A stretch of 49,556 nt of DNA from MADRE2 sp964397015 (lineage in GTDB: Bacteria > Desulfobacterota > Desulfobacteria > Desulfobacterales > Desulfobacteraceae), in assembly GCA_964397015.1 (NCBI GenBank), contig CAYNHL010000011.1, forward strand, positions 1 to 49,556, read 5' to 3'. A model generated the notes under the pieces. That model was not told the origin of the DNA. It ran no database searches and was given only the letters and a program-made list of their open reading frames with translations. Of the stretch, positions 34,662-44,268 are shown piece by piece. Within the stretch, counting starts at the first letter, position 1; every line of letters begins with the position of its first letter. Both the position numbers and the translations under genes were made by a program.

Positions 34662-35699
34662 TCAAAGAACCCCCTGCCCGCCGGTCAGGCCGGTTGCCTG
34701 ATCCAGGCCGTACATCAGGTTCATATTCTGGACCGCCTGCCCGGCAGCTCCCTTGAGCAGGTTGTCAATGGCGGAAACCAGGATGGCCTGGCAACTGTCC
34801 TGGTTGACATGTACGCCGATATCACAGCAGTTGGTGTTCCGGACATGGGCAATATCCGGAAACACGCCTTTTTCAAATATGCGTATAAAGGGCTGCCCCT
34901 CATAATACGCAGTCAGTGCCGACCGGATATCATTTTCTGTCACACCTTTGTTTACTCGAGCATAAATGGTTGACAGCATGCCCCGGGTAAGCGGCAGAAG
35001 ATGCGGGACAAATGTAATGTGGACGTCATCTTTGGACACCTGGCTTAAAACAGCCTCGATTTCCGGGGTGTGCCGATGCCCTTCGACCTTGTAGGGTTTG
35101 AACCCTTCATTGATTTCGCAAAAATGGGTACCCAGTGAAAGGGACCGGCCGGCGCCGCTGACCCCGGATTTGGCATCACAGACAATACCCTGGCAGGAAA
35201 TCAGTTTCTTTTCCAGCAGGGGTACAAGTGGCAGCAGGATGCTTGTAGGATAGCAGCCTGGATTACCTATCAGGCCGGCTGATGGTATATCGTCACCATA
35301 GACTTCACAAAGACCGTACACAGCCTCTTTTAAAAGTCCGGCCGCTGTATGTTCCTGGTATGCAGATTCATAGACGGACGCTGACTTGAACCTGAAATCA
35401 GCGGACAAATCGATCACCTTTATACCGGCATCATACAGTTGAGGAGCCCAGGCCATGGATACCCTGTGGGGAAGCGCAAGAAACATGAGATCCAGTTTTC
35501 CGGAAATCCGGTCGATATCCATGGCTTCACACCTTAGATTTCCGGCCCTTCGAAGTCCCGGGAATATATCTGCAATGAGCCGGTTCTCATAGCTTTTTGA
35601 AGTAACCAGGACCAGGTCGGCCCCGGGATGGTCCATTATCAGCTTGATCAGCTCAGCCCCTGTGTACCCGGTTGATCCCGCAATGCCAACTTTTATCAT
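34662..35699 (-). CDS. argC: N-acetyl-gamma-glutamyl-phosphate reductase
   Basis: The 345-residue enzyme starts at the ATG at 35699 (MIKVGIAGSTGYTGAEL), with AGGA upstream. A longer frame to 35744 lacks support. It has the NADP-binding GSTGYTGAEL, the catalytic Cys in GLIGNPGCYPTSILLPL, and the C-terminal NAxNLxYGLD-like VQNMNLMYGLDQATG. It catalyses the third step of arginine synthesis, reducing acetylglutamyl phosphate to the semialdehyde. It is the first gene of the minus-strand run that continues with M23 and secA. Confidence 0.97.
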   Translation of the reverse strand: MIKVGIAGSTGYTGAELIKLIMDHPGADLVLVTSKSYENRLIADIFPGLRRAGNLRCEAMDIDRISGKLDLMFLALPHRVSMAWAPQLYDAGIKVIDLSADFRFKSASVYESAYQEHTAAGLLKEAVYGLCEVYGDDIPSAGLIGNPGCYPTSILLPLVPLLEKKLISCQGIVCDAKSGVSGAGRSLSLGTHFCEINEGFKPYKVEGHRHTPEIEAVLSQVSKDDVHITFVPHLLPLTRGMLSTIYARVNKGVTENDIRSALTAYYEGQPFIRIFEKGVFPDIAHVRNTNCCDIGVHVNQDSCQAILVSAIDNLLKGAAGQAVQNMNLMYGLDQATGLTGGQGVL

Positions 35700-35921
35700 G
35701 GATATCCTGTCTTTTGTTTGTAATTTTTTAATTGTATTCTGCATTGCATCATTTGCCGCCTGGCAAAGTAAACAGCAAAAACCATACCTTTGAAAGCATC
35801 AAATCAGGATACTACCAGACCGCAGCCTGCACAGGCATTTCAAACGAACCCTGCCCGACACACCTTGTGGAAAGAGCAGACCCTGACTGACTAAATATGC
35901 CCGATGAATGATGAAATTTAA

Positions 35922-36716
35922 TCAATAAAGAATCTGGCTTAAAAACAATTTTGTTCGATCGTTTTCGGGATGGTTGAAAAAATCATCAGGATTGTTTTCT
36001 TCAATGATCTGGCCCTCATCCATGAAAAGCACCCTGTGGGCGACACTTTTGGCAAACCCCATCTCGTGGGTGACCACCAGCATGGTCATGCCTTCCTGGG
36101 CAAGACTGATCATTACATCGAGCACCTCTTTGACCATTTCAGGATCCAGGGCGGATGTGGCCTCGTCAAAAAGCATGATATTGGGTTTCATGCAAAGGCT
36201 GCGTGCGATTGCCACCCGCTGCTGCTGACCGCCGGAAAGCTGACCCGGGTATTTTTGAGCCTGTTCGGCGATCTGGACTTTTTGAAGATAATGCATGGCG
36301 ATCTCTTCTGCTTCCTTTTTAGGTGTTTTTCTCACCCAGATCGGTCCAAGCGTCAAATTTTCAAGAATGGTCAGGTGGGGGAACAGATTGAAATGCTGAA
36401 ACACCATGCCGACTTCAGATCTGACCTTTTCAATGTTTTTCAGATCCTTGGTCAGTTCTATTCCTTCTACAATAATCTGCCCTTTCTGGTGTTCCTCGAG
36501 CCGGTTGATGCATCTTATCAACGTCGATTTTCCGGATCCTGACGGACCACAGACAACGATACGCTCCTTTCTTTTAACCTCGAGGTTGATATTTTTCAAT
36601 ACATGAAAATCACCAAACCATTTGTGCATATCGACAATTTTTATGACGACGTCTTCACTTGAAATATCAACGACTGCATTATCTATTTTCTCTGTATCTA
36701 TTTTCTCTGTATCCAT
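35922..36716 (-). CDS. aapP: General L-amino-acid ABC transporter ATP-binding protein
   Basis: The 264-residue ATPase has Walker A CGPSGSGKSTLIR, ABC signature LSGGQQQRVAIARSL, Walker B IMLFDEATSALD and the H-loop VVTHEMGFAKSVAHR. It is of the polar-amino-acid (GlnQ/AapP) type. The N-terminus has an exact repeat (DTEKIDTEKID) from a 15-bp tandem duplication. The start site at 36716 lacks a strong Shine-Dalgarno. It is the last gene of the aapJQMP-like operon. Confidence 0.93.
   Translation of the reverse strand: MDTEKIDTEKIDNAVVDISSEDVVIKIVDMHKWFGDFHVLKNINLEVKRKERIVVCGPSGSGKSTLIRCINRLEEHQKGQIIVEGIELTKDLKNIEKVRSEVGMVFQHFNLFPHLTILENLTLGPIWVRKTPKKEAEEIAMHYLQKVQIAEQAQKYPGQLSGGQQQRVAIARSLCMKPNIMLFDEATSALDPEMVKEVLDVMISLAQEGMTMLVVTHEMGFAKSVAHRVLFMDEGQIIEENNPDDFFNHPENDRTKLFLSQILY
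36683..36716 (-). repeat. 15-bp tandem duplication at the start of aapP
   Basis: The unit ATCTATTTTCTCTGT is repeated twice, giving the peptide repeat TEKID-TEKID. It is in frame and harmless-looking. Confidence 0.6.
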
Positions 36717-36753
36717 AACTGATCGCTTTTTTTTAATTTTCGATGCTGAACAC

Positions 36754-37848
36754 TTATTCCAAGTCGGTGTTCAATTCCCTCTCAAGCTTCCTGCTGTAAG
36801 TGGACATGAAAAAGCAGCAAATAAAATAAATCACTGCAAGAAAAATATAGGCTTCTGCTGAAAACCCCATCCATCTGGGCTCTGACAGAATAGACTGTGT
36901 GGTTTTCAACAAATCATACAACCCGATGATGACCACGAGCGAGGTATCCTTGAAGGCTGATATCAATATGCTGACAGACGGGGGAATTACTATTTTCAAA
37001 GCCTGGGGCAGTATGACCAGCCGCATGGTCTGGGCATAATTTAAACCCAGGGAATCAGCCGCTTCGAACTGTCCCTTGTTCATTCCCTGCAGCCCACCCC
37101 TGACGACTTCGGCAATATAGGCTGCGGTAAACATGATAATGGCAACCTGGGCTCTTAAAATGGCGTTTACCGACACCCCTTCGGGTAAAAACAGCGGAAA
37201 AACGACAGAAGACATGAACAGCAGACTGATAAGAGGCACGCCCCGGATAAATTCGATGTAGATGACACAGAAAATTTTGATTATCGGCAGTTTTGACTGC
37301 CGGCCGAGCGCCAGAATGACTCCCAGAGGATAGGCTGCAGTCAGGCCGAAAACAGATAAAAGCAGTGTAAGCAGCAGTCCGCCCCATTTTTCGACCTCAA
37401 CCGGTTCAAGCCCTAATATCCCTCCCCTGAGAAGTACGCCCATGACCACCAGTGCGATCAACCAGGAATACAGAAGATGAATGTTCCACAGCTTCCTGTT
37501 CCTGCTGATACCCAGCATTGTCACCAGGATAACTATGGAAGTTGTCGGCCGCCATAGAATATCCTGGGGATAAAACCCGAAAAGAATCATCTTGTAATTG
37601 CTTGAAATAACAGACCAGCATGCTCCCTGAGCAGCCTTGCAATCGGCACCGGGCAGCCAGACGGAGTCCACAAACGCCCATTTTAAAAACGGCAGGATGG
37701 AAAACCAGCAGATGCCGAGGATCACGATAGTAAGAAGGGTGTTCAAGGGACTGGAAAACAGATTCTCCCGCATCCACCCGATTACTCCCGCGCTGGCAAT
37801 CGGCGGTTTGGCTGTAATTATTTCATCGTTATTGACCTGTGCATCCAT
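36754..37848 (-). CDS. aapM: General L-amino-acid ABC transporter permease (AapM-like)
   Basis: The 364-residue permease has multiple membrane helices and the binding-protein-dependent EAA loop in EAADSLGLNYAQTMRLVILPQALKIVIPP, which docks the ATPase. Length suits AapM rather than the shorter GlnP. The first residues (MDAQVNNDEIITAKPP) are a cytoplasmic tail. It follows aapQ by 20 bp and precedes aapP. Confidence 0.93.
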   Translation of the reverse strand: MDAQVNNDEIITAKPPIASAGVIGWMRENLFSSPLNTLLTIVILGICWFSILPFLKWAFVDSVWLPGADCKAAQGACWSVISSNYKMILFGFYPQDILWRPTTSIVILVTMLGISRNRKLWNIHLLYSWLIALVVMGVLLRGGILGLEPVEVEKWGGLLLTLLLSVFGLTAAYPLGVILALGRQSKLPIIKIFCVIYIEFIRGVPLISLLFMSSVVFPLFLPEGVSVNAILRAQVAIIMFTAAYIAEVVRGGLQGMNKGQFEAADSLGLNYAQTMRLVILPQALKIVIPPSVSILISAFKDTSLVVIIGLYDLLKTTQSILSEPRWMGFSAEAYIFLAVIYFICCFFMSTYSRKLERELNTDLE

Positions 37849-37868
37849 AGCGCTTTATTTTACAATCT

Positions 37869-39047
37869 TTACCTTTCTACCAGTGCCATTTTTTTATTGT
37901 ACCAGTTCATGAACGCGGAGGTTGACAAACTGAAAACAAGATAGACGATCATTATCAATAAAACACCCTCGATTGCCTGGCCTGTCTGGTTTATTGCCGT
38001 ACCGGCCACAGAAACGAAATCAGGATACCCGATAGCAACGGCCAGGGAACTGTTCTTGGTCAAATTGAGCATCTGGCTTGTCAAAGGAGGAATAATCACC
38101 CGCAATGCCTGCGGCAGTATGATGAGCTTGAGTACCTGCCCCGACGTCAATCCAACCGCCATTGCCGCTTCGGTCTGGCCCTTGGAAACTGACTGTATCC
38201 CTGCCCTGACAACCTCTGCCACAAACGCGGCAGTATACATTACAAGCCCGAAAAGCAGCGCGGCAAACTCGGGACTTACCGCCTGGCCGCCCTTGAAATT
38301 AAAGCCCTTGAGTTCAGGTACATCCATGGCTGTCGGTGCTCCGCCGATCAGCCAGCATAAAAGCGGGAACCCGACAATCAATACCATGGAGGCTTTGAAC
38401 ACCGGAAATATCTTGCCGGTCCGGTCCTGCCGCGCGGCAGCCCATTTTTTCAAAAAAAATACAAGAACAATGGCAATGACAACTGAAAGCGCCATATATT
38501 TGTATACCGGATGTGATTGGGGAACCGCAAATATCATTCCCCGGTTGCAAAAAAACAGTCCCGTGAACGGAGTGACAGCGTTTCTGGGTCCGGGCAGCAT
38601 TTCATAAAAAAATGCGTACCAGAAAAACAGCTGCAGCAAAACCGGTATGTTCTGGAAAAACTCGATATACAGTCCCGCGCACTTGTTCACCAGCCAGTTT
38701 TTAGACAGCCTGGCAATGCCGATAAACGTACCGAGAATTACAGACAGGACAATGCCGATAAACGACACCTTCAGGGTATTTAAAAAACCCACGAAAAGGG
38801 CTTTTGCATACTTGTCAGCGGCCGAGTATTCAATAGGGGATTCCCCGATTTCAAATGCGGCCTCATTGGAGAGAAAACCGAACCCCGTAGCAATGGACTG
38901 CCTTTCCAGGTTGCTCAACGTGTTGGAAACCAGGTACCATGCCAAAAAAGTGAAAAAACAGACCGCTCCTATCTGGTACAGAATAGAGCGCTTGTCCGGG
39001 TCATACCAGAATGAAATATGGTCGGTATTGGTATTAACGTCAGTCAT
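37869..39047 (-). CDS. aapQ: General L-amino-acid ABC transporter permease (AapQ-like)
   Basis: The 392-residue permease has its EAA loop at TEAAMAVGLTSGQVLKLIILPQ and typical AapQ features, including the extended N-terminal segment and the LLQLFFWYAFFYEMLPGPR region. With AapM it forms the inner-membrane channel. It is separated from aapJ by 86 bp that hold a strong hairpin. Confidence 0.94.
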   Translation of the reverse strand: MTDVNTNTDHISFWYDPDKRSILYQIGAVCFFTFLAWYLVSNTLSNLERQSIATGFGFLSNEAAFEIGESPIEYSAADKYAKALFVGFLNTLKVSFIGIVLSVILGTFIGIARLSKNWLVNKCAGLYIEFFQNIPVLLQLFFWYAFFYEMLPGPRNAVTPFTGLFFCNRGMIFAVPQSHPVYKYMALSVVIAIVLVFFLKKWAAARQDRTGKIFPVFKASMVLIVGFPLLCWLIGGAPTAMDVPELKGFNFKGGQAVSPEFAALLFGLVMYTAAFVAEVVRAGIQSVSKGQTEAAMAVGLTSGQVLKLIILPQALRVIIPPLTSQMLNLTKNSSLAVAIGYPDFVSVAGTAINQTGQAIEGVLLIMIVYLVFSLSTSAFMNWYNKKMALVER

Positions 39048-39077
39048 TATCCGTTTTCATGTACTTGAATGGTTGAG

Positions 39078-39111
39078 CGGCGTGCGGTGCATGGGTCTGC
39101 ACCGCACGCCG
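39078..39111 (-). other. Strong RNA stem-loop between aapJ and aapQ
   Basis: GGCGTGCGGTGCA (39079-39091) and TGCACCGCACGCC (39098-39110) are exact complements with a 6-nt loop, and one more C-G pair closes the base. There is no clear T-run on the minus strand, so it is more likely an mRNA-stabilising or attenuating element that raises binding-protein output than a full terminator. Confidence 0.8.
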
Positions 39112-39133
39112 GCTGTTCTTTATAGCGGTTCTT

Positions 39134-40147
39134 TTACTTGAATGGTGGAGAATACATCAGGCCGCCTTTTGTCCAGAGTTGGTTAAGTCCTCTTTCAAGA
39201 CCGAGCTGTGTATTGACACCTACGTTTCTTTCAAAAATTTCGCCGTAGTTACCAACCTTCTTGATAATGTTGTAGGCGAACTTTTCATCCAGACCCAGGG
39301 CTGCTCCATTACCTTCGGTAACCCCGAGAAATCTTTTGATGACTGGATTTTCACTCTTGAGCATCTCGTCGACATTTTCAGATGTGATGCCGAGTTCTTC
39401 AGCGTTTATCAGGGCATAAATAGTATAATTGACAATATCTTTCCACTGGTTGTCTCCATGTCTTACAGCAGGGGCCAGCGGCTCCTTGGAGATGACCTCG
39501 GGAAGGATAATGTAATCATCCGGATTCGGGGCTACGGCACGCGTTCCTGCAAGCTGGGAGGTATCTGATGTCAAAGTGTCACACCTGCCTGCGAAAAAGG
39601 CTTTGGCAAGTTCAGCCGTGTTTTCGATAACTACCGTTTTCATTTTCATGCCATTGGCCCTGAAAAAATCGGCAGCATTCAATTCTGTTGTGGTTCCCGG
39701 AAGAACACAGACCGTCGCACCATCGAGCTCGGTTGCACTTTTGATCCCAAGAGACTTGGGCACCAGGAATCCCTGGCCGTCATAGTAGTTGACCATGGCA
39801 AAATCAAGCCCCAGGGCTGTATCACGGCTCAAAGTCTGGGTAGCGTTCCTGAACAGGACATCGATCTCGCCGGACTGTAATGCGGTAAATCTTGTTTTCG
39901 CTGTCAGCGGGGTATATTTCAATTTGTCAGGATCACCGAAAACCGCTGCGGAAAGAGCCCTGGCGCAGTCCACGTCAATGCCTCTCCAGACACCTTTCTC
40001 ATCCGCTTTTCCAAACCCGTACAGGTCTCCGTTGACCCCGGCCTGGATAAACCCCTTTGCCTGAACGTCCTGAAGTGTGCCGGCCATGGCAAACGAGGCC
40101 ATACCGAGAATTGTGACACAAACAGTCAATACTTTTAGAACCTTCAT
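39134..40147 (-). CDS. aapJ: General L-amino-acid ABC transporter substrate-binding protein
   Basis: The 337-residue periplasmic protein has a signal peptide (MKVLKVLTVCVTILGMASFAMA) and the AapJ-type fold with GFIQAGVNGDLYGFG, WRGIDVDCARALSAAVFGD and DLDFAMVNYYDGQGF-like regions. It binds a broad range of L-amino acids and delivers them to AapQM. AAGGAGG-like GGAGGGG precedes its ATG. It is first in the operon. Two GTTAAC sites lie at 40175-40180 and 40192-40197 in its leader. Confidence 0.95.
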   Translation of the reverse strand: MKVLKVLTVCVTILGMASFAMAGTLQDVQAKGFIQAGVNGDLYGFGKADEKGVWRGIDVDCARALSAAVFGDPDKLKYTPLTAKTRFTALQSGEIDVLFRNATQTLSRDTALGLDFAMVNYYDGQGFLVPKSLGIKSATELDGATVCVLPGTTTELNAADFFRANGMKMKTVVIENTAELAKAFFAGRCDTLTSDTSQLAGTRAVAPNPDDYIILPEVISKEPLAPAVRHGDNQWKDIVNYTIYALINAEELGITSENVDEMLKSENPVIKRFLGVTEGNGAALGLDEKFAYNIIKKVGNYGEIFERNVGVNTQLGLERGLNQLWTKGGLMYSPPFK

Positions 40148-40174
40148 AAGACACTCCCCTCCATAAAATTTTTA

Positions 40175-40197
40175 GTTAACACAATTTTCCAGTTAAC
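40175..40197. promoter_or_regulatory. Paired GTTAAC sites in the aapJ leader
   Basis: Two self-complementary GTTAAC hexamers lie 17 bp apart just before the aapJ ribosome-binding site. This could be an operator. I name no regulator. The rest of 40148-40394 shows no gene. Confidence 0.3.
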
Positions 40198-40397
40198 CGG
40201 ATCTTGAACAATTCTTTTTAGTGAACCATTCACCCCCTCAATTGCTTGTTCTTTTTAAACATTTTAACTATTAGCACATCACCCGCTTTTTTCAAGCTGT
40301 TTCTTTGCACAGGATGTATTTTTTATTCAAAGCCCGGGTAAAAGAAATGTAAATTCCGTTTTACGCTGTTGAAAAATATTAAAACCTGCGTATCTTG

Positions 40398-41063
40398 ATG
40401 ATTATGTTGAACTGTACAAAAATTTTCCGGGAGCCGGTCAATACCATAACCCATATGGCAGGCGCGCTTTTCTCCATTGCCGCCCTTACCCTTATGGTCG
40501 TTTCCGCAGCGGTAAACGCCGGCACATGGCATGTAGTATCCTTTGCCATCTTCGGTACTACCTTGATACTCATGTATACGTCAAGCACCCTGTACCATGC
40601 CCTTCGTATCTCCCCGAAAGGACTTCGCATCCTGCGCCAGGTCGACCATGTCATGATCTTTCTGCTCATCGCCGGGTCCTATACCCCCATATGCCTGATA
40701 CCGCTGAGAGGTCCCTGGGGCTGGTCCATTTTCGGGACTGTCTGGGGAATTGCCGGCATCGGGATATTTCTCAAAGTCTTTGCCATGAATGTTCCCAGGT
40801 GGATATCCACACTGATTTACCTGATCATGGGTTGGCTTTGTGTTGCAGCCATCTATCCTCTGTTTGTGGCGCTTGATTCCGAGTCCCTTTTCTGGCTGGC
40901 CCTGGGCGGACTTTCATACAGCACAGGAGCCATTGTATATGCCGTCAAAAAGCCGGATCCCTTCCCCGGTATTTTCGGGTTCCATGAACTGTGGCACCTG
41001 TTTGTGCTTTTCGGCAGTTTCTGTCATTTCTGGCTGGTTTTCAATTATCTGGTGTACATGTAA
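40398..41063 (+). CDS. Hemolysin III / PAQR-family membrane protein
   Basis: The 221-residue protein has seven membrane helices and the PAQR metal-site residues: REPVNTITHMAGALFS at the start, STLYHAL (Ser, His), QVDHVMIFLLIAGSYTP (Asp) and HELWHLFVLFGSFCHF (His, His). This is the YqfA/hemolysin-III group related to adiponectin receptors, whose members are probably ceramidase-like hydrolases. Start candidates are ATG 40398 and ATG 40404, neither with a clear ribosome-binding site. Confidence 0.9.
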   Translation: MIMLNCTKIFREPVNTITHMAGALFSIAALTLMVVSAAVNAGTWHVVSFAIFGTTLILMYTSSTLYHALRISPKGLRILRQVDHVMIFLLIAGSYTPICLIPLRGPWGWSIFGTVWGIAGIGIFLKVFAMNVPRWISTLIYLIMGWLCVAAIYPLFVALDSESLFWLALGGLSYSTGAIVYAVKKPDPFPGIFGFHELWHLFVLFGSFCHFWLVFNYLVYM

Positions 41064-41154
41064 AAATTCGATTCGCTTCCATGACGGCAATCTGATATGC
41101 TGCCCCGCATATTGCCCAATGATACAAAGCCAGATACAAGACCAGGAAGATAAA

Positions 41155-41727
41155 ATGCATATACTTGATATTGAAAAAATAACCGACTGCCGGCATCTGA
41201 ACCTTTTTTCCATCACCTACCTGGATCGCATGGCAAACCGGAAGAAATGGACCTGCGCCTCGCGGTCGTCGACCATGGATATCAGCGGCGCCACAAGGCA
41301 GGCCGATGCCGTAGTGGTCGTGCCCTACCATGTCAAAGAAGAAAAACTGGTTCTGATAAAAGAGTTCAGGGTTCCCCTCAACGGGTACCAGATAGGTTTT
41401 CCCGCAGGCCTCCTTGACAAGGGAGAAACAGTCGAACAGGCAGGAACAAGGGAACTGCACGAGGAAACAGGCTTAAAGGTTATCCGGGTTAAAAACCAGA
41501 GCCCTGCGGTATATTCATCTTCCGGAATGACCGATGAAGCTGTCAGCCTGCTTTATGTGGACTGCGAGGGCACGCCTGACATTCGGCACAACGAAGCGTC
41601 CGAAGACATAGAGGTCTTCATGATTTCTCGCAATCAAGCATCGGACCTTCTGAAAAAGGCCACCGTGCCCTTTGATGTAAAGTCCTGGATTGTAGTCAAT
41701 CACTTTGCAGTGTCAGGGATGCTGTAA
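41155..41727 (+). CDS. NUDIX hydrolase
   Basis: The 190-residue protein has the full NUDIX box GLLDKGETVEQAGTREL followed by HEETGL. An upstream strand VVVVPYHVKEEKLVLIKEFR resembles ADP-ribose pyrophosphatases. The start at 41155 (AGGA before it) is chosen, as the longer frame overlaps the PAQR gene in another phase. The stop directly abuts the ATG of the M48 gene (TAAATG), implying co-transcription. It probably hydrolyses ADP-ribose or a nucleotide sugar. Confidence 0.9.
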   Translation: MHILDIEKITDCRHLNLFSITYLDRMANRKKWTCASRSSTMDISGATRQADAVVVVPYHVKEEKLVLIKEFRVPLNGYQIGFPAGLLDKGETVEQAGTRELHEETGLKVIRVKNQSPAVYSSSGMTDEAVSLLYVDCEGTPDIRHNEASEDIEVFMISRNQASDLLKKATVPFDVKSWIVVNHFAVSGML

Positions 41728-43563
41728 ATGTTTGCCAATTTTTTATATTTCCTGGTTGCACTGATTGTCTATTCCACGTCAAAAGTGTTTCTTGACGGCC
41801 AGGTGCCTGCTGATCATGCTGTACTCCAGGCATCTTTCATAACCATTGGATTTGCCTTTCTTTGCCGCATGGCCTTCAGCCGCCTGGCACAGAAAGCCGC
41901 CCTGATGGATGACGTCACCACGGATCACCTCCTGCAGAAAATGATCAGCCGGTTTACCCTGCTGGCCCTGTTTATTTTCACTATTGATCTTTATATTTTC
42001 AAGCTGCCGCTGCTGTTTGAATCCTTTGACTTTTTTGACCTGTTTCCAACCATGGAAGCCCTTATTTTCCTGTCTTTTTTCATCTGTCACCTGGTCATGG
42101 TCTGGGCGTCGGCCTTCCGGGTTCAGGCACGAATAGCACCAGGCCAGACTACCCAAAAAGATTTTATCCGCACCCACCTGATGTTTTCCCTGCCGGCACT
42201 TTTGCCCTGGTTCATCATTTCCATAGTGGCAGACATGATCCAGTTTCTGCCATGGGAACCGGTGACCGCTTTTTTATCAAGCCCGTCGGGAGAACTTGTC
42301 TATATTCTGGTACTGCTGGTCCCGATTGCCATTTTAGCCCCGGTGTTCATCGCCAGGATCTGGAACTGCCGGCCGCTTGCCCCGGGCCCTGAAAGAAGCA
42401 GCATTGAACAGGTCTGCAGCAAAGCCGGAATGCGCTATACCGATATCCTGAAATGGGACCTTTTCGGCGGCTCCATGATCACCGCCGGCATCATGGGACT
42501 TATCGCAAGGTTCAGGTATATCCTGGTTACACCTGCCCTGCTGTCCTTTCTGAACCTCAAGGAAATTGAAGCGGTCATTCTCCATGAAACAGGACATGTC
42601 CAGAAAAAACACATGCTGTTTTACCTGCTCTTTTTTGTTGGATTCATGCTGTTAGTTTACTTTACGATTGATCCCTTAATACTGCTTTTGTATGTCGCAC
42701 AGCCACTGTTCACCCTGGCGCAGTTTTTGGGCCTGGACAGGAAAACAGCCGCTCCTGTCTATTTCTGCATCACCCTTATCGGTTTTTTCATTCTGTATTT
42801 CAGGTTTGTTTTCGGATATTTCATGAGAAATTTCGAGCGGCAGGCCGATATTCATATTTTTTCATACATTCCCGATGCACACCCGCTTATAACAACCTTC
42901 CACAAGATTGTGGCAGTCAGCAGGCAGTCGCCGGACAAACCAAACTGGCATCATTTCGGCATCTCACAGAGGATCGAATTTCTGAAAAAATGCCAGCAGA
43001 ACCCTTCACTGATAAACCGTCACAACCGTAAGATAAAAAAAATGCTGGCCGGATTCCTGGTTTCGATGATCCTTTTGTGCACCATGGGCTATATGGTGGG
43101 GTACGGGAAAGCAAAGGCCCCTTTCGAAGCCTGGATCACCCGGCATCTCATTCAGCAGGAACTCGCCTTGAACCCCGACAATGCAGAGCTTTACGTATTT
43201 ATTGCAGATTACTATTACGGGCTGGAAAAATACCGGCAGGCCAAAGATGCTTATGAAAATGTGCTGGAGCTGGACCCGGATAATGTGCATGCACTGAATA
43301 ACCTGGCCTGGCTGTTGTGCACCTGCCCTGATACATCACTGCTGGATCCTGAAAAAGCCGTGAAACTTGCAGGGAAAGCGGCTGGAATCGATCCTTCGCC
43401 CCATATACTGGATACCCATGCAGAGGCCTGTTTTGCCTTCAATGATCTTAAGTGTGCGGTAGAAATATCAAAAAGGGCGCTGGAAAAGGCAGGCAGCAGA
43501 AAAAAGTATTACCAGGAGCAGTTCGAACGTTTCAAGAGTTCATACGATAAGTCACACAATTAA
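41728..43563 (+). CDS. M48-family membrane metalloprotease with C-terminal TPR
   Basis: The 611-residue protein has several N-terminal membrane helices (residues about 1-205), a zinc protease motif HETGH (in EAVILHETGHVQKKH) with the third ligand Glu in RNFERQADIH, further helices, and a C-terminal pair of TPRs (YRQAKDAYENVLELDPDNVHALNN). This is the HtpX/Ste24 type with an added repeat region for partner binding. It abuts the NUDIX gene. Its last 4 bp overlap the convergent lipoprotein gene. Confidence 0.9.
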   Translation: MFANFLYFLVALIVYSTSKVFLDGQVPADHAVLQASFITIGFAFLCRMAFSRLAQKAALMDDVTTDHLLQKMISRFTLLALFIFTIDLYIFKLPLLFESFDFFDLFPTMEALIFLSFFICHLVMVWASAFRVQARIAPGQTTQKDFIRTHLMFSLPALLPWFIISIVADMIQFLPWEPVTAFLSSPSGELVYILVLLVPIAILAPVFIARIWNCRPLAPGPERSSIEQVCSKAGMRYTDILKWDLFGGSMITAGIMGLIARFRYILVTPALLSFLNLKEIEAVILHETGHVQKKHMLFYLLFFVGFMLLVYFTIDPLILLLYVAQPLFTLAQFLGLDRKTAAPVYFCITLIGFFILYFRFVFGYFMRNFERQADIHIFSYIPDAHPLITTFHKIVAVSRQSPDKPNWHHFGISQRIEFLKKCQQNPSLINRHNRKIKKMLAGFLVSMILLCTMGYMVGYGKAKAPFEAWITRHLIQQELALNPDNAELYVFIADYYYGLEKYRQAKDAYENVLELDPDNVHALNNLAWLLCTCPDTSLLDPEKAVKLAGKAAGIDPSPHILDTHAEACFAFNDLKCAVEISKRALEKAGSRKKYYQEQFERFKSSYDKSHN

Positions 43564-44252
43564 AATCCTACGGGCAGAAAAGTCATTCCCGCCCAGTGCA
43601 CGACCTCTTTTATCATGCGGTTTGTCCTTCCGGCAACAATGACAGCCATGGTATCCTGAAGCGAAATCAACTGGCCGAAAATTCTTTCAAAACTCAAATT
43701 CGGGACAGGGCCCTGTGCGCTGTCAGTCAACAGCAGAGGAGTATCGTCGTCATCCGCCAGGCGGGTTTTCAGACGCCAGACCAGGATTTCAATGTTGCGG
43801 GCACTGTTGTACAGATGCTGCTGATCCAGAGAATCGAATATATAAAACTGGCACTTGTCATTGTAGGAAGACAGGATCATTGTATACATCCCGTACATTA
43901 CGGCAAATACCCGATCACCCTCGAATGCCGGTTCCAGTCCAAGCAGGATGGCATCCGTTCCGGTTTTATAATCGATTTCAGGCCAGGCCTGCAGGGGCGG
44001 ACATTCGAGAATCATTTCCAGGCGGGACTCAACGGTATGCCCGGGCTGCTTTTTGAGCTGAACAGGATTGCGCTTGTAAAGCTTACGAGTCAGTGACTCC
44101 ACCAGGCCGGTCACCCTGTCCAGGTGAATCTCGGAAATCTCGTCCACATCGGTCTTGGCAATACTTGTCACGTCAAAGGTGCTGTTGGATGCACACCCGG
44201 TCAGCATGACCAGTATCCACAATCCGACAAGACAGGTTATCCTGGCTGGCAA
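43560..44252 (-). CDS. Putative lipoprotein of unknown function
   Basis: The start is uncertain. The long frame from 44462 lies over the upstream IscU-like gene, so a TTG at 44252 is proposed. This gives a 230-residue protein with signal CLVGLWILVMLTGC, a lipobox with Cys at LTGC. The mature protein has LEMILECPPLQAWPEIDYKTG and VFAVMYGMYTMILSS, but no family I can name. The body looks well conserved and globular. It should be anchored in the membrane facing the periplasm. It follows the IscU-like gene by 16 bp. Confidence 0.7.
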   Translation of the reverse strand: MPARITCLVGLWILVMLTGCASNSTFDVTSIAKTDVDEISEIHLDRVTGLVESLTRKLYKRNPVQLKKQPGHTVESRLEMILECPPLQAWPEIDYKTGTDAILLGLEPAFEGDRVFAVMYGMYTMILSSYNDKCQFYIFDSLDQQHLYNSARNIEILVWRLKTRLADDDDTPLLLTDSAQGPVPNLSFERIFGQLISLQDTMAVIVAGRTNRMIKEVVHWAGMTFLPVGF

Positions 44253-44268
44253 AATTAAATGCCGGTAT

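Noticed and set aside
35745..35921. Small gene between argC and aapP
   Set aside because: No frame of useful length with a start signal was found. The stretch appears to be plain intergenic DNA without a clear terminator.
40840..41727. NUDIX protein with a 105-residue N-terminal extension
   Set aside because: The extension reads through the PAQR gene in another phase. The ATG at 41155 has a ribosome-binding site.
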